Positions 22,183 to 35,631 of a DNA stretch of 64,000 bases are shown piece by piece. Source of the DNA: Glebionis coronaria (Eukaryota; Streptophyta; Magnoliopsida; Asterales; Asteraceae); the NCBI GenBank assembly GCA_025667525.1, contig CM046875.1:124176340-124240339 (forward strand), given 5' to 3'. The notes below the pieces were generated by a model, which was given only the letters and a program-made list of their open reading frames with translations, had not been told where the DNA came from and ran no database searches. The translations under genes and the position numbers were made by a program. The stretch's first letter is position 1. Each line of letters begins with the position of its first letter.

Positions 22183-23836
22183 CTAGATTTCCTTCTCCGT
22201 AGAAGTACTAGGACGATAGATTGGTTCCTTGAAAGTTTTACCACTACGAGTAGTAATAACCTTCATTTCTCCCTTCGGGTTTGCAATGGTATCACTAGGA
22301 AGACCACCCGAGGAAGAGGGTTTACACATGATTGCTTCAAACATTTTATCCATTCGATCTTCAAATTTTGATTGCCTTATATCCTCTTTTAACAACTCTT
22401 GCTTAATCTCATGTTGACCTTGTTCCATCTTTTGTTGATTTTGTTGAAGACGTTGAACGTTTCGTTCCATTTTATTAGCATGAGTTTTCAATTCATTAGC
22501 AAGTTCGTTTTTAAGCTCGTTTTTCAACTCGGATCTTAAGCTAACGATCTCACGTTGCATGTTATCAAACTTAGCATCATTTGCTTTTGCATAATCCAAA
22601 AATTATGCATTAAGATTTTTAGTGTGAGCATTTTGAAAACCTTGTGTAGTGTTTTGAAAATCACGGTTTTGGTTTTGATTTAGAACTTTCCCATTCCCAC
22701 TTTGGTAATTACCCTTGTTGTAGTTACGTTGATTGCCTTGATAACCACCATTTTGAATGTTGTTTTGATAGTTGTTAACATTTTAATTTTGGGGAGCTTG
22801 ATTTGGGCGGGAACCTTGGTCGTTTTGGTTGTAAGTTCCCGTTTCTACGTAAGCACTCAAAGTGTTACCACCGGCGATAATGGACTCGGAAAAATCATGA
22901 GCTCCACCACAAGATATACAACTCCTTTCAACCGCTTTAACCGATGCGGAATTCAAAGCAACTTGTGCTTTTCCATGTGTCATTAACGTCAAAAATCTAT
23001 CGAAAACCCGATTTTCCTCATTTGCTTCATCATGTAAGGCATTCATGTTACAAGACGATGAAGATGAACCCGTATTGGCAACACTTGGTGTGTTACGAGG
23101 GTTATAAACCTTAGATCTATTCTCGATAATCTTTAAAGCTTCATCGGTCGTTTTGCACAAAAAATTACCACTCGCGGCGGCATTCAAATAATCTTGTTCA
23201 TGATCGTTAAGCCCATTATAAAAAGTATCAATTTGATGCAATTCCAAAAAATCATGGTGAGGACATTCATGTAACATTTCCTTAAATCGTTCCCATGCCA
23301 TTGAAAAAATTTCGTTATTACGTTGTGTAAACCTTGAATCTCATTTTTCAAATGTATTGTCTTAGATGGTGGAAAAAATTGGTTCACAAACTTAGAGACG
23401 AGATCACCCCATGTCAAAATTGAATTTGGCGGTTCTTTCTCGAGCCAAATTTTTGCGGGTCCATCTAACGAGTATGGAAACAACATCATATTAATGGCGT
23501 CGTGAGACGATTGAAATTCCGTATGTGATAATGCGGGTTGTCTTATTCATGACCTCAAAACTTGTTTGCTTGTAGCATCGACATTAAACCCGTCTTAATC
23601 TCGAAATTCTACGCAAGGATGGCGGGAATCACAATAGCTTCTCCAAAACCCTCGGTGGGTGCTTGAAGCAACTCCATCATAGTACGATTAGCCATGGTGA
23701 CTATTGGTTCTACAAAGGGTTCAAAAATTGGAGTTTCTTCTTCAATCAAAGGTCCTTGGCTTTGACGACGTTTGTGAGCTCGTTTTGCTTGATTAGGAGT
23801 TTGAATAAACGCGACGTAGAACGTGGAGGTGAGCAA
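22183..23836 (-). pseudogene. Gag of element C (frame-broken)
   Basis: Four fragments (23609-23836, 23184-23489, 22783-23301, 22183-22599) form an Athila-like Gag. It includes the WLEKEPPNSILTWGDL capsid motif, an SCISCGGAHDF knuckle-like stretch and a basic/charged helical segment rich in ELKNEL repeats. At least three frame changes separate them. The product would be the structural shell protein. Confidence 0.75.
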
Positions 23837-24544
23837 AGAATATTCTTTTGGGTGTTTTGTTGATTTTCAATTTTTTTGTGTTTTTGATTGTTTTTAATTT
23901 TTTTGGATTTTGTGTGTATTTGTAGACAACAATCTACCAAATCTCTCTTCGAATCAAACTCTTGATTAAAGAAGCCTCAAAAGAATGAAAACGATCACGT
24001 GGAGTGAACGCCTTCGATTGACTTTAGAACTTTGGTGAAAACCAAATTGTTCAAGAGGGTTTAATCACAAAGAAACCAAGCAAATATATATGATACGTCA
24101 TAATACTTTGGGTGGCAAAACCCTCGATTAGCCTTCAACATCAAATACTCACAAGTGAACCGGGGGAATGAGGTGGTGCGAAGCACTTAAGTACCTAGCT
24201 TCCCTTTAACGGCCTTTTATATCACGTTGCCTATCTATTCACCTTATAGTTCGTATTTTTCAAAATCGAGCTTCACGAAAGTATTTATCTATTCTTGCCT
24301 TTTTCTTTTTGTTTGAGATTCGAATACAGTAATTAGGAGATCAAATCCCAATTAAGGTTGTGTTTTCAAAATTTTGGAGATATTTTTTATTTGTTGTGAT
24401 ACTTATACAGTATAGTAATAATATTTCACAAGAAAAACGAAAAGAAAAACCTATAATACGTGTTAATAGATTTCTATTTAACACAATTACTATTTATGGT
24501 TAGATATTAAAAACAAAATGAACAAATTAATCACGACACACCTC
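23837..24544 (-). other. Element C 5' leader
   Basis: Untranslated leader of about 700 bp between PBS and gag, with a T-rich stretch at 23850-23920. No ORF or clear structure recognised. Confidence 0.5.
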
Positions 24545-24560
24545 CCTGGCACCGGCGCCA
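24545..24560 (-). promoter_or_regulatory. Primer-binding site of element C
   Basis: The minus strand reads TGGCGCCGGTGCCAGG three bases after the LTR end, the Athila-type primer site. Confidence 0.85.
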
Positions 24561-24563
24561 AAA

Positions 24564-27500
24564 TGATTATGATAAATTACACTCTTGTTTAGGAAAAACA
24601 AAAGAGCGTAAATGAGCGGTCAGTGTCAAACAAATGATTTAGGAATATCAAGTGTTAATGACCCAAATAAGTTCGTTTCCCAAGGAGGTATCTGTGTGTG
24701 AATAATTCGTAATGATTTTGGATTAATATGAGAGAATGAAAAGATGAGTAATTAGAATGACGGATACGTTAATATTACACTACGACGATAAAACGAAAAG
24801 ACGTTAAAAGTTACAAAATAAGAATTAATTCTAAAAATTACCAAAAATATTACCAAAAATAACTAAAAATGAAATAAGAGTTTACAAATGATCAAAACTT
24901 TTTCAAACCTTTTAATTAATTAAATATTAATTTTTAGATGCTAATTAAAGCCCTAAAAATCAAAATAATTAATAAAAAGCCCAAATTAGGATTTTTCAAT
25001 TTCTAAAACTCCAAAATGACTTAAATAAACTTAAAACTATTTTTATAAAATTTAAAACCAATTAAAACTATTTTAAAATGATTAAAAACTATTGAAATAT
25101 TAAAATAATCCTAAAATGATGAGAAAAATAATCAAATGATTCTAAAAATCCAAACTTAATGTATTTAAACTAGGAAAAATGGAAAAGTTGCAAAACTATG
25201 ATTTTTACCATAAGAAGAATTTAAATAATAAAATAATAATAGAAATCCAAAAATTATAAAAATTTCTAAAAACATGCAAACTAGTTTCTTTTAACCTAAA
25301 TAAACAGAAAATGAAAGTGAAATTACTATAATACCCCTATTGGGTCCCTAAATGGGCTAAAATCATATACAGTCCAAATCCAATGGGCTTTTCAGCCCAG
25401 TTATAAAAAGTGTCCAAAAAGCACAGACCAACTTAAAATTTAATTCTAAACACAAAACTCAGAAGGCCCAAAAGCTGATTCTGAGCTTATCACAGCTTAA
25501 ATAGCCAAAAGCTTATTCTTATTGGGCCAATAAGCCCATTAAGCCATAAGCTGGTACCATAAGCTCTAATTTAACACACAACCTTCTTTTGGCATACTAA
25601 AGAGATCTGTAAAAAGAAATTTTGAAAAAGCTCAACCAATAAGCCAGAAATAAGCAAAATGAAAATCAGCTAAAAGACAAAATAGTCGGGCTTGAGTTCT
25701 AGGGGTTTTAGAAGCTGATTCTTTTTGCAAAAGGTCACAAATGGCTTAACTAAGAATAATAAAAAAGAAAAATCACAAAAAGTTAAGTAGAATAAGCTGT
25801 AGAAGCCAGTAAGCTGGCTGAAAAAGCCAAATAAGCTAGTTTCCTAGCAAAAGATTAACCAAAAGACTTGTAACTTCTCAAATATGATATTAAGCTGAGA
25901 AAAATGACACCTATCATAAAAGGTAAGTTGTTGCATGTACCAATAAGTAGTTCTTAAAAATTAGCAAAATTTTGCTTATTTGACCAAAAGTCAAAGTCAA
26001 CCAAACTTAACCAAAGTGCCAGTGATTGTTTGTAAGCTTGTTATAAGAAACTCTTGTGAAGAACTCAAGGCTGAACCCTTGTGAATCAAGTGGCCAGTTA
26101 GCCAATTCTTGGCAGATTTTGGCAAATTTAAGCCAATAAGCCAATAGGCTTAAAAGCCAGCAAATAAGCAAACCAAATAGCAAGAAGCACTCACAAGCAG
26201 CACAATAACAAGTTTCAAGCAACTAAACAACAAGGCATACATTAGATAATCAAATGCAAGGTACAAATGAGGTGGTCACTTTGCTGATGCAAATGACCAC
26301 TTCAGCCAACTTTGATAAGCTCTAGCAACCACAATAAAGCCACCAAAATCAACAAACAGATATTTCACAGATAGCTTATCACCTAAACATCCCAAACCAA
26401 ATTTCAGACCCTAGATCCAACAAACAAAGATTTTATTGGATCTGATGTGTTTGACCAATTTTAAAGCCTTTATATCAAATTTTTCCAAAACTTTGAAATC
26501 CTTTTCCAAACCTTTTGAAACTTAACCAATGACCAAAACCAGTGACAAATGACTTGTTTAGAGTGTCAAAAACCGAAAGAACCAAGGGCACAAAGCCACA
26601 AGGCCTTTTGATCCCAAAAACCAAACAACCTTGTTTTAGACCCTTTTCAAACAAACTTTTTATTTCTACACACAACCTACTGATTTTATGATTCAAATAC
26701 CTCAACTAGGTGAAAACTAACAGATTCAAACAATAAAACAAAAAGCACAAACACAAATACTCCAAATCACATGGCAATATTCATAACAGACTTAAACATA
26801 AAAAATTTAGAGGAAACTTTAAAGGAACATATACCTATCCCCCACAACTTCCTAGGGAGATCAACAATGCTCCTTGGACCATTCTCAACAACTAGAGAAT
26901 GACCAAGGTCCTTGAACAAAGGAGATGATATGTGCCTCGGCTGATGGTTCAAAGCAGAACCTCAAGGACTTGATTTCTTCAACACAAGCAGCAAACAACC
27001 TATCTAGAGGCTCAAATCCCTTCACAAGCTTGGTGTCAACAAGCTTGCAAGAGCTTAAAGCTTAGGGCTAGGGGTTAGTACAAGTAAAATAGTTAAACAG
27101 ATTCAAGGTTTTTAAGCTTTTTCAAACTTGAAAACCTAATCAAAACAAAACGTGCTTCAACCAAAAGATCAAAACACCTTTGTAACAACAAATGGAACTC
27201 AGAATCACTCTTAAACAATACCAACTTTTAAAAACATAAAAAGGAATTACAATTTCTTAAAAATACCAAACTTTTATAAATTTTAAAAGGGATTACAATG
27301 TTTAAAGAGTAAAACTGGAACAAGGCTCTCTCACATGTTGAGGAGTCCTTATATATGCCACAAGGCTGAGATTACAATGCAAAACCCTAGCTACAAAGTC
27401 TCTAAAATGCCCTTGAGTCTTCTAGATGCTTGAGGAGATATGAGATATCCCATTTGATCCTAGACGTCCATTTTAGCTTTGTGACCAAGCAAGGAGTGTG

Positions 27501-28414
27501 GGTTGTTGATTTGGCCACGTATCATTCCTTGGAGAGGAAGTTGAAATATGATTGGTGGATGGATTGAATGGGTAGGGTCCATGAGTGAAGTGGTGAAAGG
27601 TTGCAAGTGTGGGATGTAAACGTGTGAGGGTGAATTTCAGTTTGGTAAAGGTAACTTGGAAAAGCCCCTTGTGTGGTGAAAGTAAAAACTAGGTTGCATA
27701 CGTGTGAACAGTGGGTGTTTTGATCCTAAAAAGTTGGGATTTAATTGTTTGGCGCGTGTTTGTGAATTCAATCTTTAGGAATGACAGCTTTAGTCCTTAT
27801 ATTTTGGGAGAAAGGTTATAACAAGTATTACAGCCACAACAAACGACTTCCCTTTGTATTTGAACTTTCATATTTGACACTTTTGCCCCAAATAGTTTTC
27901 CAAACTATTTTCAAGGATTAGTTTTGCCATTTTGGATATTTCAAGGGATGATCTTGGACATTTCTCATCTTTGAAGGTCTTCAATGGATTTTTGGCATTA
28001 TAGAGGACCATTGTAGACAATTTTGAATTCTTGAGGGACTAAACTTGCCAAATCTTCAAAGTTGAGGGACCATTTTATAATTTTGACAAACTTAAGGGAC
28101 CAAACTTGTAATTATTAATATACAAGGGTATTAAGTGTCATTTATTCATAAATGAGGGATTATTCTTGTACATCTTCAAGTCTTCAAGGTACATACTTTG
28201 AGAAATCATGAACTAGGGCCCGGTTCATTGTACGGCTTTGTTTCTCGTGTTCGTTTTTCCTTGTTTCTTGTGATCTTTTATCTTTTTCACGATATCCATA
28301 CCTAAAATACACAAGTAAACAAACACAAGCATATATATGGTATTTTGATGACATTTTATTCATTTAAAATCCGAAAAGAACGATGAGATCATGTATAAAT
28401 GCCATCTCATCACA
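24564..28414 (-). repeat. Element C 5' LTR (about 3.85 kb)
   Basis: On the minus strand it runs from TGTGATGAGATGG at 28414 to ATAATCA at 24564. A TATATAAG box lies at 27348-27355. The downstream part (24800-25300) is A/T-rich; 25330-25560 has several TGGGCT/AGCCCA words; 25560-26200 is rich in AAGC/AATAAGC words. No gene is supported; the open frames at 26007-26952 have no domain. The pair partner is outside the window. Confidence 0.7.
27348..27355 (-). promoter_or_regulatory. TATA box of the element C LTR
   Basis: TATATAAG on the minus strand about 1.06 kb after the LTR start. Confidence 0.5.
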
Positions 28415-30966
28415 GACCGTTACGTAATAATTATGGCGTGTCATCAAAGCATGCAAGGTAAATGTCTAAACATTAAATGACCATAAAAGGAAACCGGAAA
28501 CAAGCATCGGTTCCAACATAAGCTCCACACACGAAATACATAAGTAGAATGTAAAGGAAAGGACTAAACAATGTCTAGCGAAGCAAAAGTATTTAAATGC
28601 ATTAAAGAAGGAAAGAAGACTGGCGCCTCATTCCATGCACGTACTTTCGGTTCCAAGCTTTGCCCTTTAGTCCCTGCCGTATTGGGACATGGAAAGAAAA
28701 TAAGGCTGCGAAATGCGGTTAGTGTGCGGATATATAACAATGAATGTAAAACATAAATATAAGCAAGTAATGAAATGAAATGAATAGTAGCAGAATAAGT
28801 GTATGTCCTAGAAAACCTGGTTTAAGTTCATAAGACTGGTTTATATTTCTAAAAAGACTTATTTTTAGTTTATCTTGAAAATCTATATTTTAAATATGCC
28901 TGGAGCCCATATAGGTCATGTTATATCAACGTGCATGAATACTTAGAGGGTGGCCTCATCATGCAATTAGAGGGGCGGCCTCTAATTAATATATAATATG
29001 AGTGGAGGGGTCAGCTCCTATAACGGATGCAAGGCACACACCACAGTTACCATTAAATCATACTAACTTGTCCTAGGATGCACCCATTCGCCCCACATGA
29101 TAATAGTAACAAAGGCCAAATAACGTAAAGGGACGCTGCGAGCAATCACTCTCACCGCATAAGAGTCATAACACCGGTGCCTCCAGTGCTATTGTTATGG
29201 AACCCCCATAAATAGGTAAAACTAGCATGCATGTATATAGCTCAGGCAATCTAAAATAATCATAACATACTTGTAGTTTCATGTGTTTTAGATTCATGTA
29301 TTTCATGTTTTATGTGTTACAGTACTTGTTATACCATAATGAGTAACTTTCTAAAAATAGCGGGTTTCTATATATAGTAACTTTCCAAAAATAGTAAGTT
29401 TCTAAAAATAGAAAGTTTCCACAATTAGTAAGTTTCCAAAAATAGAAAGTTTCCATATTTACCATGTTTCTACAAATATCATATTACCATATTTAGTGTG
29501 TTTCCATATTTATCATGTTGCCATAATTAGTATAATTCCATAATCAACATGTTTCCATAATTGTTATATTTCCATAGTTAATCGTATGCTTATTAAATAA
29601 TTAAATGATATAACATATAGTTTTAATAAGCTTATATTATATCATGTGTAATTCATATTGTAAAGTTTAATAATAATAAATACTTATGCTTAACTTATTA
29701 TTATTAATTAATAATGTTATTCAATGTTTATCATAAGTTAATATTAATTAAGAATATTACATATTTCATGTTATTAAACTTTATCTTAAAAGATATTAAT
29801 TAATTAACCTAATATTTAATTAATCAAATCAGTGTTCATGAATAATTAAATTATTAATTATTTAACCTAAGTTAATTTAAATAAATGTACATACAAATAT
29901 ATCATGATTTATTTAAATAAAAATCATAACCTAAGTCTTGTTTTAATTAAACCATAGTTAATTAATTAATTAAAACATAACATAAAGTATTTTTACATGA
30001 CGATTTAATTACCTGTTCTTGAAAAAGTGTCAAGTTCCCGAGCCCCAAAACCCGAGACCGACACCCGAGTACCACAACCCGAAGGCTGCGGCCCCGCTGC
30101 CGTGCCTCGTCCGAACCCACATCCACCACCGAGCTCCACAAGGGGTCTCGGTTTGTTTCTTTTCGAACGCCACAACCGCTGAATGGGGGTGTGGTGCTGC
30201 ATCTGGCCACAACAAACCAACGCTGACCCCTAAGGGGGTTGCGGCTGTTGGTAACCGAACACCACCGAGACTCGTGCGACTCTCGGTTCACGTGTAACCC
30301 AAAACAAACAACATAATTACCTGATCCCCATGTTTAGTCTTTTATTTAACATGTTTTCATACTTGTTTTTAATGATCTATCATAGTAGAGAAATAAATAA
30401 TAAGATTAAAGGTTAAGGGATACCGTATGCGTAAAAAGGTTTAAGACACGAACAATATACCGTAACAAACTAATGTACCGAAATCAACAAAAAATCGTCC
30501 TTGTGGTTTGTTGTGAGACGCGGCAAGAACAAAGGAGGGGGGCTAGGGTTTTTTTGATTTTCTGTAAAAGTGGTTAATGAAAAATCCTGGTGTTTTTATT
30601 AATTGTCTAGCAAAATTACATGGGCCGGGCTTGGCCCATCTTTCCCCTTCCTTCTCTTTTAGCCGAAACCCACAAACACCCCTATACTTTTCATACTTGT
30701 TTTTCGTGTCTAAAAATTATCGTGTGTGTTCGTATTTAATTATCGTGTTATCGTTTCTTGAATGTTTTCTTAATCTTATACATACATTCTTATCGTGCAT
30801 TAATATTCGTGTTTACGTACATAATACTTATGATAATTAATTAATATACATAATGTTTGTATTAAATGTTCATGATTCATGTCGTATATTAATTTATTAT
30901 AAAGTTTAAATTTAACCGTAATTTCGTACATTTAATGATCTTAGGGTTTTTAAAGCGGGTTTTACA
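28415..30966 (-). repeat. Element J LTR (Ty3/gypsy, same family as F)
   Basis: The sequence from 28415 (TTACGTAATAATTATGGCG and onward) matches the start of the F LTRs at 33166 and 53112, diverged, and ends GGGTTTTACA at 30966 as they do. About 20 bp of its other end is missing because C inserted there. No polypurine tract follows at 30967, so this is a 5' or solo LTR. It holds a 17-bp array (29342-29579) and a CG-rich patch with repeated CCGAGAC/GTCTCGG words (30030-30290). Confidence 0.7.
29342..29579. repeat. 17-bp tandem array, 14 units
   Basis: Fourteen consecutive 17-bp units, with no length variation, following AGTAAGTTTCCAAAAAT-like variants. The first seven are close to consensus and the later ones drift. 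Confidence 0.9.
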
Positions 30967-31840
30967 TAACGACTCAAAAGAGACGTTTCAAATTAATCAA
31001 GATTTAAATAGAGTTAAATTACAACAATATGACTAAATGTTTCCAACCCCAAAAGTCATAACGGAGTAGAGTTTAGGTCCCCATGAATCTCAACCACGAA
31101 AACCATTTTGTTCAACAAGACATAATATAACATAAATTGTTTATAAGTAAAAGGGAGGAAAACAAGTTTAGACTGCCCAAGCCACAACAACGATCCATAG
31201 CATGCTCCACCACACTCAGCCTCGATTACCTGAGACACATGCTTAAAATCATCAACAAATAATGTTGAGTGAAATCCATAGGTTTATAAATCATAGTTTG
31301 AACATAAGTATAAAAACCATTCACGATTATTCAATAGAATGTTGATCATTACAAATTATTATTCTGGCAATTCTCGTAATAGTAGAAGCTAATTAATTAT
31401 GTTTAAGCTCATGACACCGACCCCATAAACTAATCACCCACGCCAATTTTCCGGCGTGATTTAAGTAAAGTCATTGCCCCTCTTAGATATTCGTTGCAAA
31501 TTATACCTTTTTCTTATCATAAGTTATCCATATGCAGAGGGTACTCAACGTACTAGCTCTCGTCTCGGATAGGGTCGTCAACCCAATAGTACTATCAATT
31601 GTTCAAGCGGCTATTTCCAATCCACACAAGGATTAAACAATAGTTAACGGTTCATGAATTTAGGGCCTCATAGCAACTAGATACTTAACATAATTTAACG
31701 CGTCATTTGGTCCAATAATCATTCACGACTCATGTTCCTTTTTATTTAAATAGCATGTATCCCCCACGCGGGTAAAATCTTTTAAATACAGTATAAAGCG
31801 AGGCTATAGACTCACCTTAAGTATTAATGGTAGTAGTAGT
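30967..31840 (-). repeat. LTR-like sequence I, left segment
   Basis: Its layout resembles the H LTR: a region with ACCTGAGA..CATG at about 31229, then GAGTGAAATCCATAGGTTTAT, then CACGCGGGTAAAATCTTTTAAATA and GGCTATAGACTCACCTTA (compare 59570-60460). It is interrupted by G and resumes at 57834. No coding sequence. Confidence 0.5.
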
Positions 31841-32278
31841 TGTGGAAACCATTATTCATGGATCGATTAAGCTTACTAGGAATGCATCATGTTCATATGA
31901 TTACCATAGAGGAATAGAACACGAGACATAAACAAAGTGTTTACTTTTAAACATTTACTTCTCATTAAATATTAACACTCAACCAACTAACCTAGACGTG
32001 TTTACAAGATCACACACTTCTAAAACACACGACACACGCTTTATGTCTACATTGTGAATAATGGGAATGAATAATTCACGTAGGGTGTATGTGTTTATAT
32101 ACTACACATACCCCTTACTACAAGAAATCTAATTTCACTAGAATTTCCCTCCATCTTTTGCTATTAAGTCCTCATTGTTGTATGAAAGGGCTCCATATTC
32201 TTGCAAATCTTGATATTTGCATATAAGTCCTTCTTGTTTCATTATTCTTGTTTTGTCTTATCAAACTAATTCCCAACA
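31841..32278 (-). repeat. Element G 3' LTR
   Basis: Starts TGTGGAAACC in plus coordinates and ends CCCAACA, identical termini to 57397-57833. A minus-strand TATATAAA lies at 32094-32101 (57650-57657 in the partner). Confidence 0.9.
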
Positions 32279-33142
32279 ATCTTCCCTTATCTGATGATGG
32301 CAAAATCAATCTTAAAATCTAGATCTTCCATGAATTAAACAAGCTTCCCCTTAAAGTAAGATTTCTTGTAAAACATATCACCACATAAAATTAAGTTGTA
32401 TACCTTGATCTTTGAATCTTCTTCCCCTTTTTGTATCATCTAATAGGGGTCTTCTAAAGATAAAAAACTAATAAACGCTTCCCCTTGAGTGATGCATGTA
32501 AATGAATCACGAACCATGTAGACTCTAATTGTAGATTACGAATGAAGAAAAACGAATATAACCTATTTGTTGAAGAAGTGTAATCTACCAAGATTGTACC
32601 TTATATCTTGCACTATCCATGTGACGTCGAACATATATGAAAATGGGAAACTATAAGCAGACCTCGATATCTTGTCAAAATCCTCATCCTTTTGTGAGAC
32701 ACTGAGCACAATAATGTAACTCCTTCAAGTGATAGCAATGTTGATGGCATTGCTAGATAGGATAAGTCTTCGTCACCAACAATGTAAGCACGAACAAGTT
32801 ATCTTTAAATTCATTGAATGTCAGTCACGACTTAATGATATGATAAGTCACAAACCTGCAAAAAAACAACTCCAACACCAAATAAGTAATAATCAAACCT
32901 CTTCATCGAAACCTCCAATTTGCAATGAAAATCATCTAAGTACAATATCATCCTCTTCATGTATGCAACTACTTCCTCTGTCGGCATTCTGCTTCTAATC
33001 CAAGTCGGTACGTAACCGCAAGGTTATCCTTGTCACATAATCAAATAAAACTTTATTGTATCAAACACAATCTTCAAAAACAAGCCATAAATTTTTAAAG
33101 AGATAGTTATGTCCGAGATCCTGAGTCATCCAATATATCTTC
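32279..33142 (-). other. Element G 3' internal part
   Basis: Begins with a short purine tract (minus strand AAGGGAAGAT, 32279-32288). The rest, to the F target site TCTTC (33138-33142), has no ORF with a recognisable domain. Confidence 0.6.
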
Positions 33143-35631
33143 TATAACACCCCACTTAGATAAATGGACCGTTACGTGTATTTATGACGTGTCATCAAAG
33201 CATGCAAAGCAATGTATTAAACATTAACTAACCATGACGGAGATACCGGAATCAAACATCGATAGTCTAAACATAAGCTCAAAATATAAAGATTAAATAC
33301 TGAAAGAAAAGGACGAAACAGTGTCCAAACAACAAAATTAATGTATGTGTGCAGAAAATAATGGAGTCTGGATAGCTCCCATCCAATGCATGTACTCTCT
33401 TAGAAGTCCTAAGATCGTCCCTGTGTACCTACCGTCTGGAAACATGAAAGGAAACTACGGCTGAGCATAACGCTCAGTGAACGGATATGAAGCAGGATAA
33501 TAATATACGGGAATAGAACTGATAACAAATACTGAACTATAACTGTTATGACAATTTGGAGCAAACTGTACATGAATAACTGTATTTTAATTGTTAAATC
33601 TGAAGACATGCATTTACTGTATTTTAATTGCCAGAGCTTATATAGGTCATGTGTTGTAACAACTGTACATGAATAAATGCAGGGGTGACCTCGTCATGCT
33701 GTAGAGGGGTGACCTCTAAATACTGTAGATGGGTGACCTCTAAATACTGTGCTGGGTTGAGGGATCAGCTCCAATGTGAAGGATGTAGAGCACACACCAC
33801 ATTCACCTGATAACTGTAAACTGATAAGCCTAGGATGCATCCATACGCCCCACTAATAATACTAATAAAATGGCCAAGCTGAGCTGAGTGGGATGATGCA
33901 GGATATCACTCTCCTGCATGTGAGTCACGACACCGGTGCCACAAGTGTCATGGTTACGGTACCTCCGTAACTAGTACTACTGACTGGTCATGCTTGTATA
34001 TAAGGCTCAGGCAATTTAACTTAATTATAAAACTGATTTCTGATAATTCTTATAACATATAAATAGGGAAAACAATTGGCTGCAGACGGGAAATCCTAAT
34101 CATGAATAGAAGGGAATTCCTTACTGAAAGGACAGAAAATCCGTACCTCGTGTCCAGTAACCGACCGAGATCAACTGACATAAAGCCTACTCTGGTTTTA
34201 CGCGAGCTACAGGAATAAAGGACGCGGATAAGTGGTCTGATCTTTATTTAATTTACTGATTTTTCTATTAGCTTCTGATTTATCTATTTCAGAAATCCTA
34301 TACATATATTAACTGGTAAATCTAAACTTATAATAATTCTCTTAATATATATATAACGACTTACTAATCATTATGATACAATGTGTTCTGTCGTTATATT
34401 AATACTATAATAAATTAACTCGTTAAACATAAAGTTTCTAATTTAGAAATTTCTAAATTAACCTAATTCATATAATAAATTATACCCCTTTTAAAATATT
34501 AAAACTTTTTTAATTTAACTCATTTAAAATACAATTTAAGACATTTATAAAACAATTAATAAAAAGGTATAATATTAAAATCTTCGTTTTATATGTTTAA
34601 ACTACGTCCCGAGCCTACCGAGCTACCCCTTCTCGGTCGCACTAAACAAATCAACATATTATACAAAATATTTCTATTAGAATTTGTGATAGAAAAACTG
34701 TCGCGAAAAAACTGTCAATAAAAACTGAAAATTCAAACTGTCAATAAACAGTCCTGCGACAAAAAGTTCTGTCGCAAAACTGTCACTAATTTCGTTTTAA
34801 AACTTACTATAATTTCTGTCTAAACTTCCCACTTCTTTCTATGTGTTTTCCCCCTGCTTTCTATGTGTTTCCCACTGTTAAAGTAACCAAACGCACCCTT
34901 ATTTTTTTTAAACAACCCGTTTGGGTTTGTTCCGACTGTTTTGACCGATCACAGCCCGAGCCGCCCCTGTGTGGGTCACGGCTGGGCAGAAGGATTAGGC
35001 CAACAAGACCTTAGGGTCTCGGTTCAATAAGCCAACACCCCCTCGACCATCACAAGCTAAACGAACACACCCCTTTTGGGGTTTTCGGCCTTCGGTCGAC
35101 CAAAAACAGCCATCACCGAGGCTCTTTGAGTCTCGACTGAACAAATCCAACACCCCGAGACTTGTGAGGTCTCGGTTTCATTGCAGCCCCAAACCGGCTC
35201 TCCCTTTTCTTGTAAATAAACATATCAATTCGTGTTTATAGAAAACTAAAAGAAAGGGGGTTGATTAACTTGTTTAATTGTTAAAGAAGGACGAGTTTAC
35301 ACAATTCAATGATGAAAAAAAAACCCGAATGTTCTATTTCTCTTCTCTTTGTTGGCGACACAAAATGGTTACCCAAAACCCTTTTTTTTGTTTCTGATTA
35401 TGGAGAAAAGGAACTCCCGTACTTGTTTTTATTGGGCTTAAGCCCAAAATTTTTTTTTTCTTTTCAATCGGCCCTTTTTCTTTCTTTTTTAAAGTTTCCC
35501 TTTTTTGAAATCTTTCTTTCTTTGGCCGGCTTTTATAAGATTCATAAAGTCTTCATCATTCTTTTTACAACTTATACGTACATTCTCGAAACCCCGTATT
35601 TAATATTTTAAATTTAAATACAGGTTTTACA
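33143..35631 (-). repeat. Element F 3' LTR (about 2.49 kb)
   Basis: Pairs with 53089-55591 at roughly 94 percent identity in the part compared by eye. It has a 24-bp tandem duplication at 33699-33746 that the 5' LTR lacks, and a CG-rich stretch (34930-35200) with several GTCTCGG/CCGAGAC inverted words. No gene. Confidence 0.9.
33699..33746. repeat. 24-bp tandem duplication private to the F 3' LTR
   Basis: Two copies of a 24-bp unit starting CTGTAGA(G/T)GGGTGACC. The 5' LTR has one copy (53671-53694). Confidence 0.85.

Larger units (their letters stand above)
16188..28414 (-). mobile_element. Element C: Athila-type Ty3/gypsy element
   Basis: Minus strand, in order: 5' LTR (24564-28414), PBS, gag, protease, reverse transcriptase, RNase H, integrase, noncoding 3' region. 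The 3' LTR is not in the window because B inserted in the 3' region. The coding part is spread over many frames, so it cannot be functional. It lies inside the LTR of J; GACCG at 28415-28419 would be the target duplication. Confidence 0.85.

Noticed and set aside
26007..26952. Short minus-strand ORFs between LTR landmarks
   Set aside because: They are in the untranslated part of the C LTR and have no recognisable motif.
30019..30297. Overlapping ORFs on both strands in a GC-rich patch
   Set aside because: They sit in the J LTR, contain no domain, and arise from inverted CCGAGAC/GTCTCGG words.
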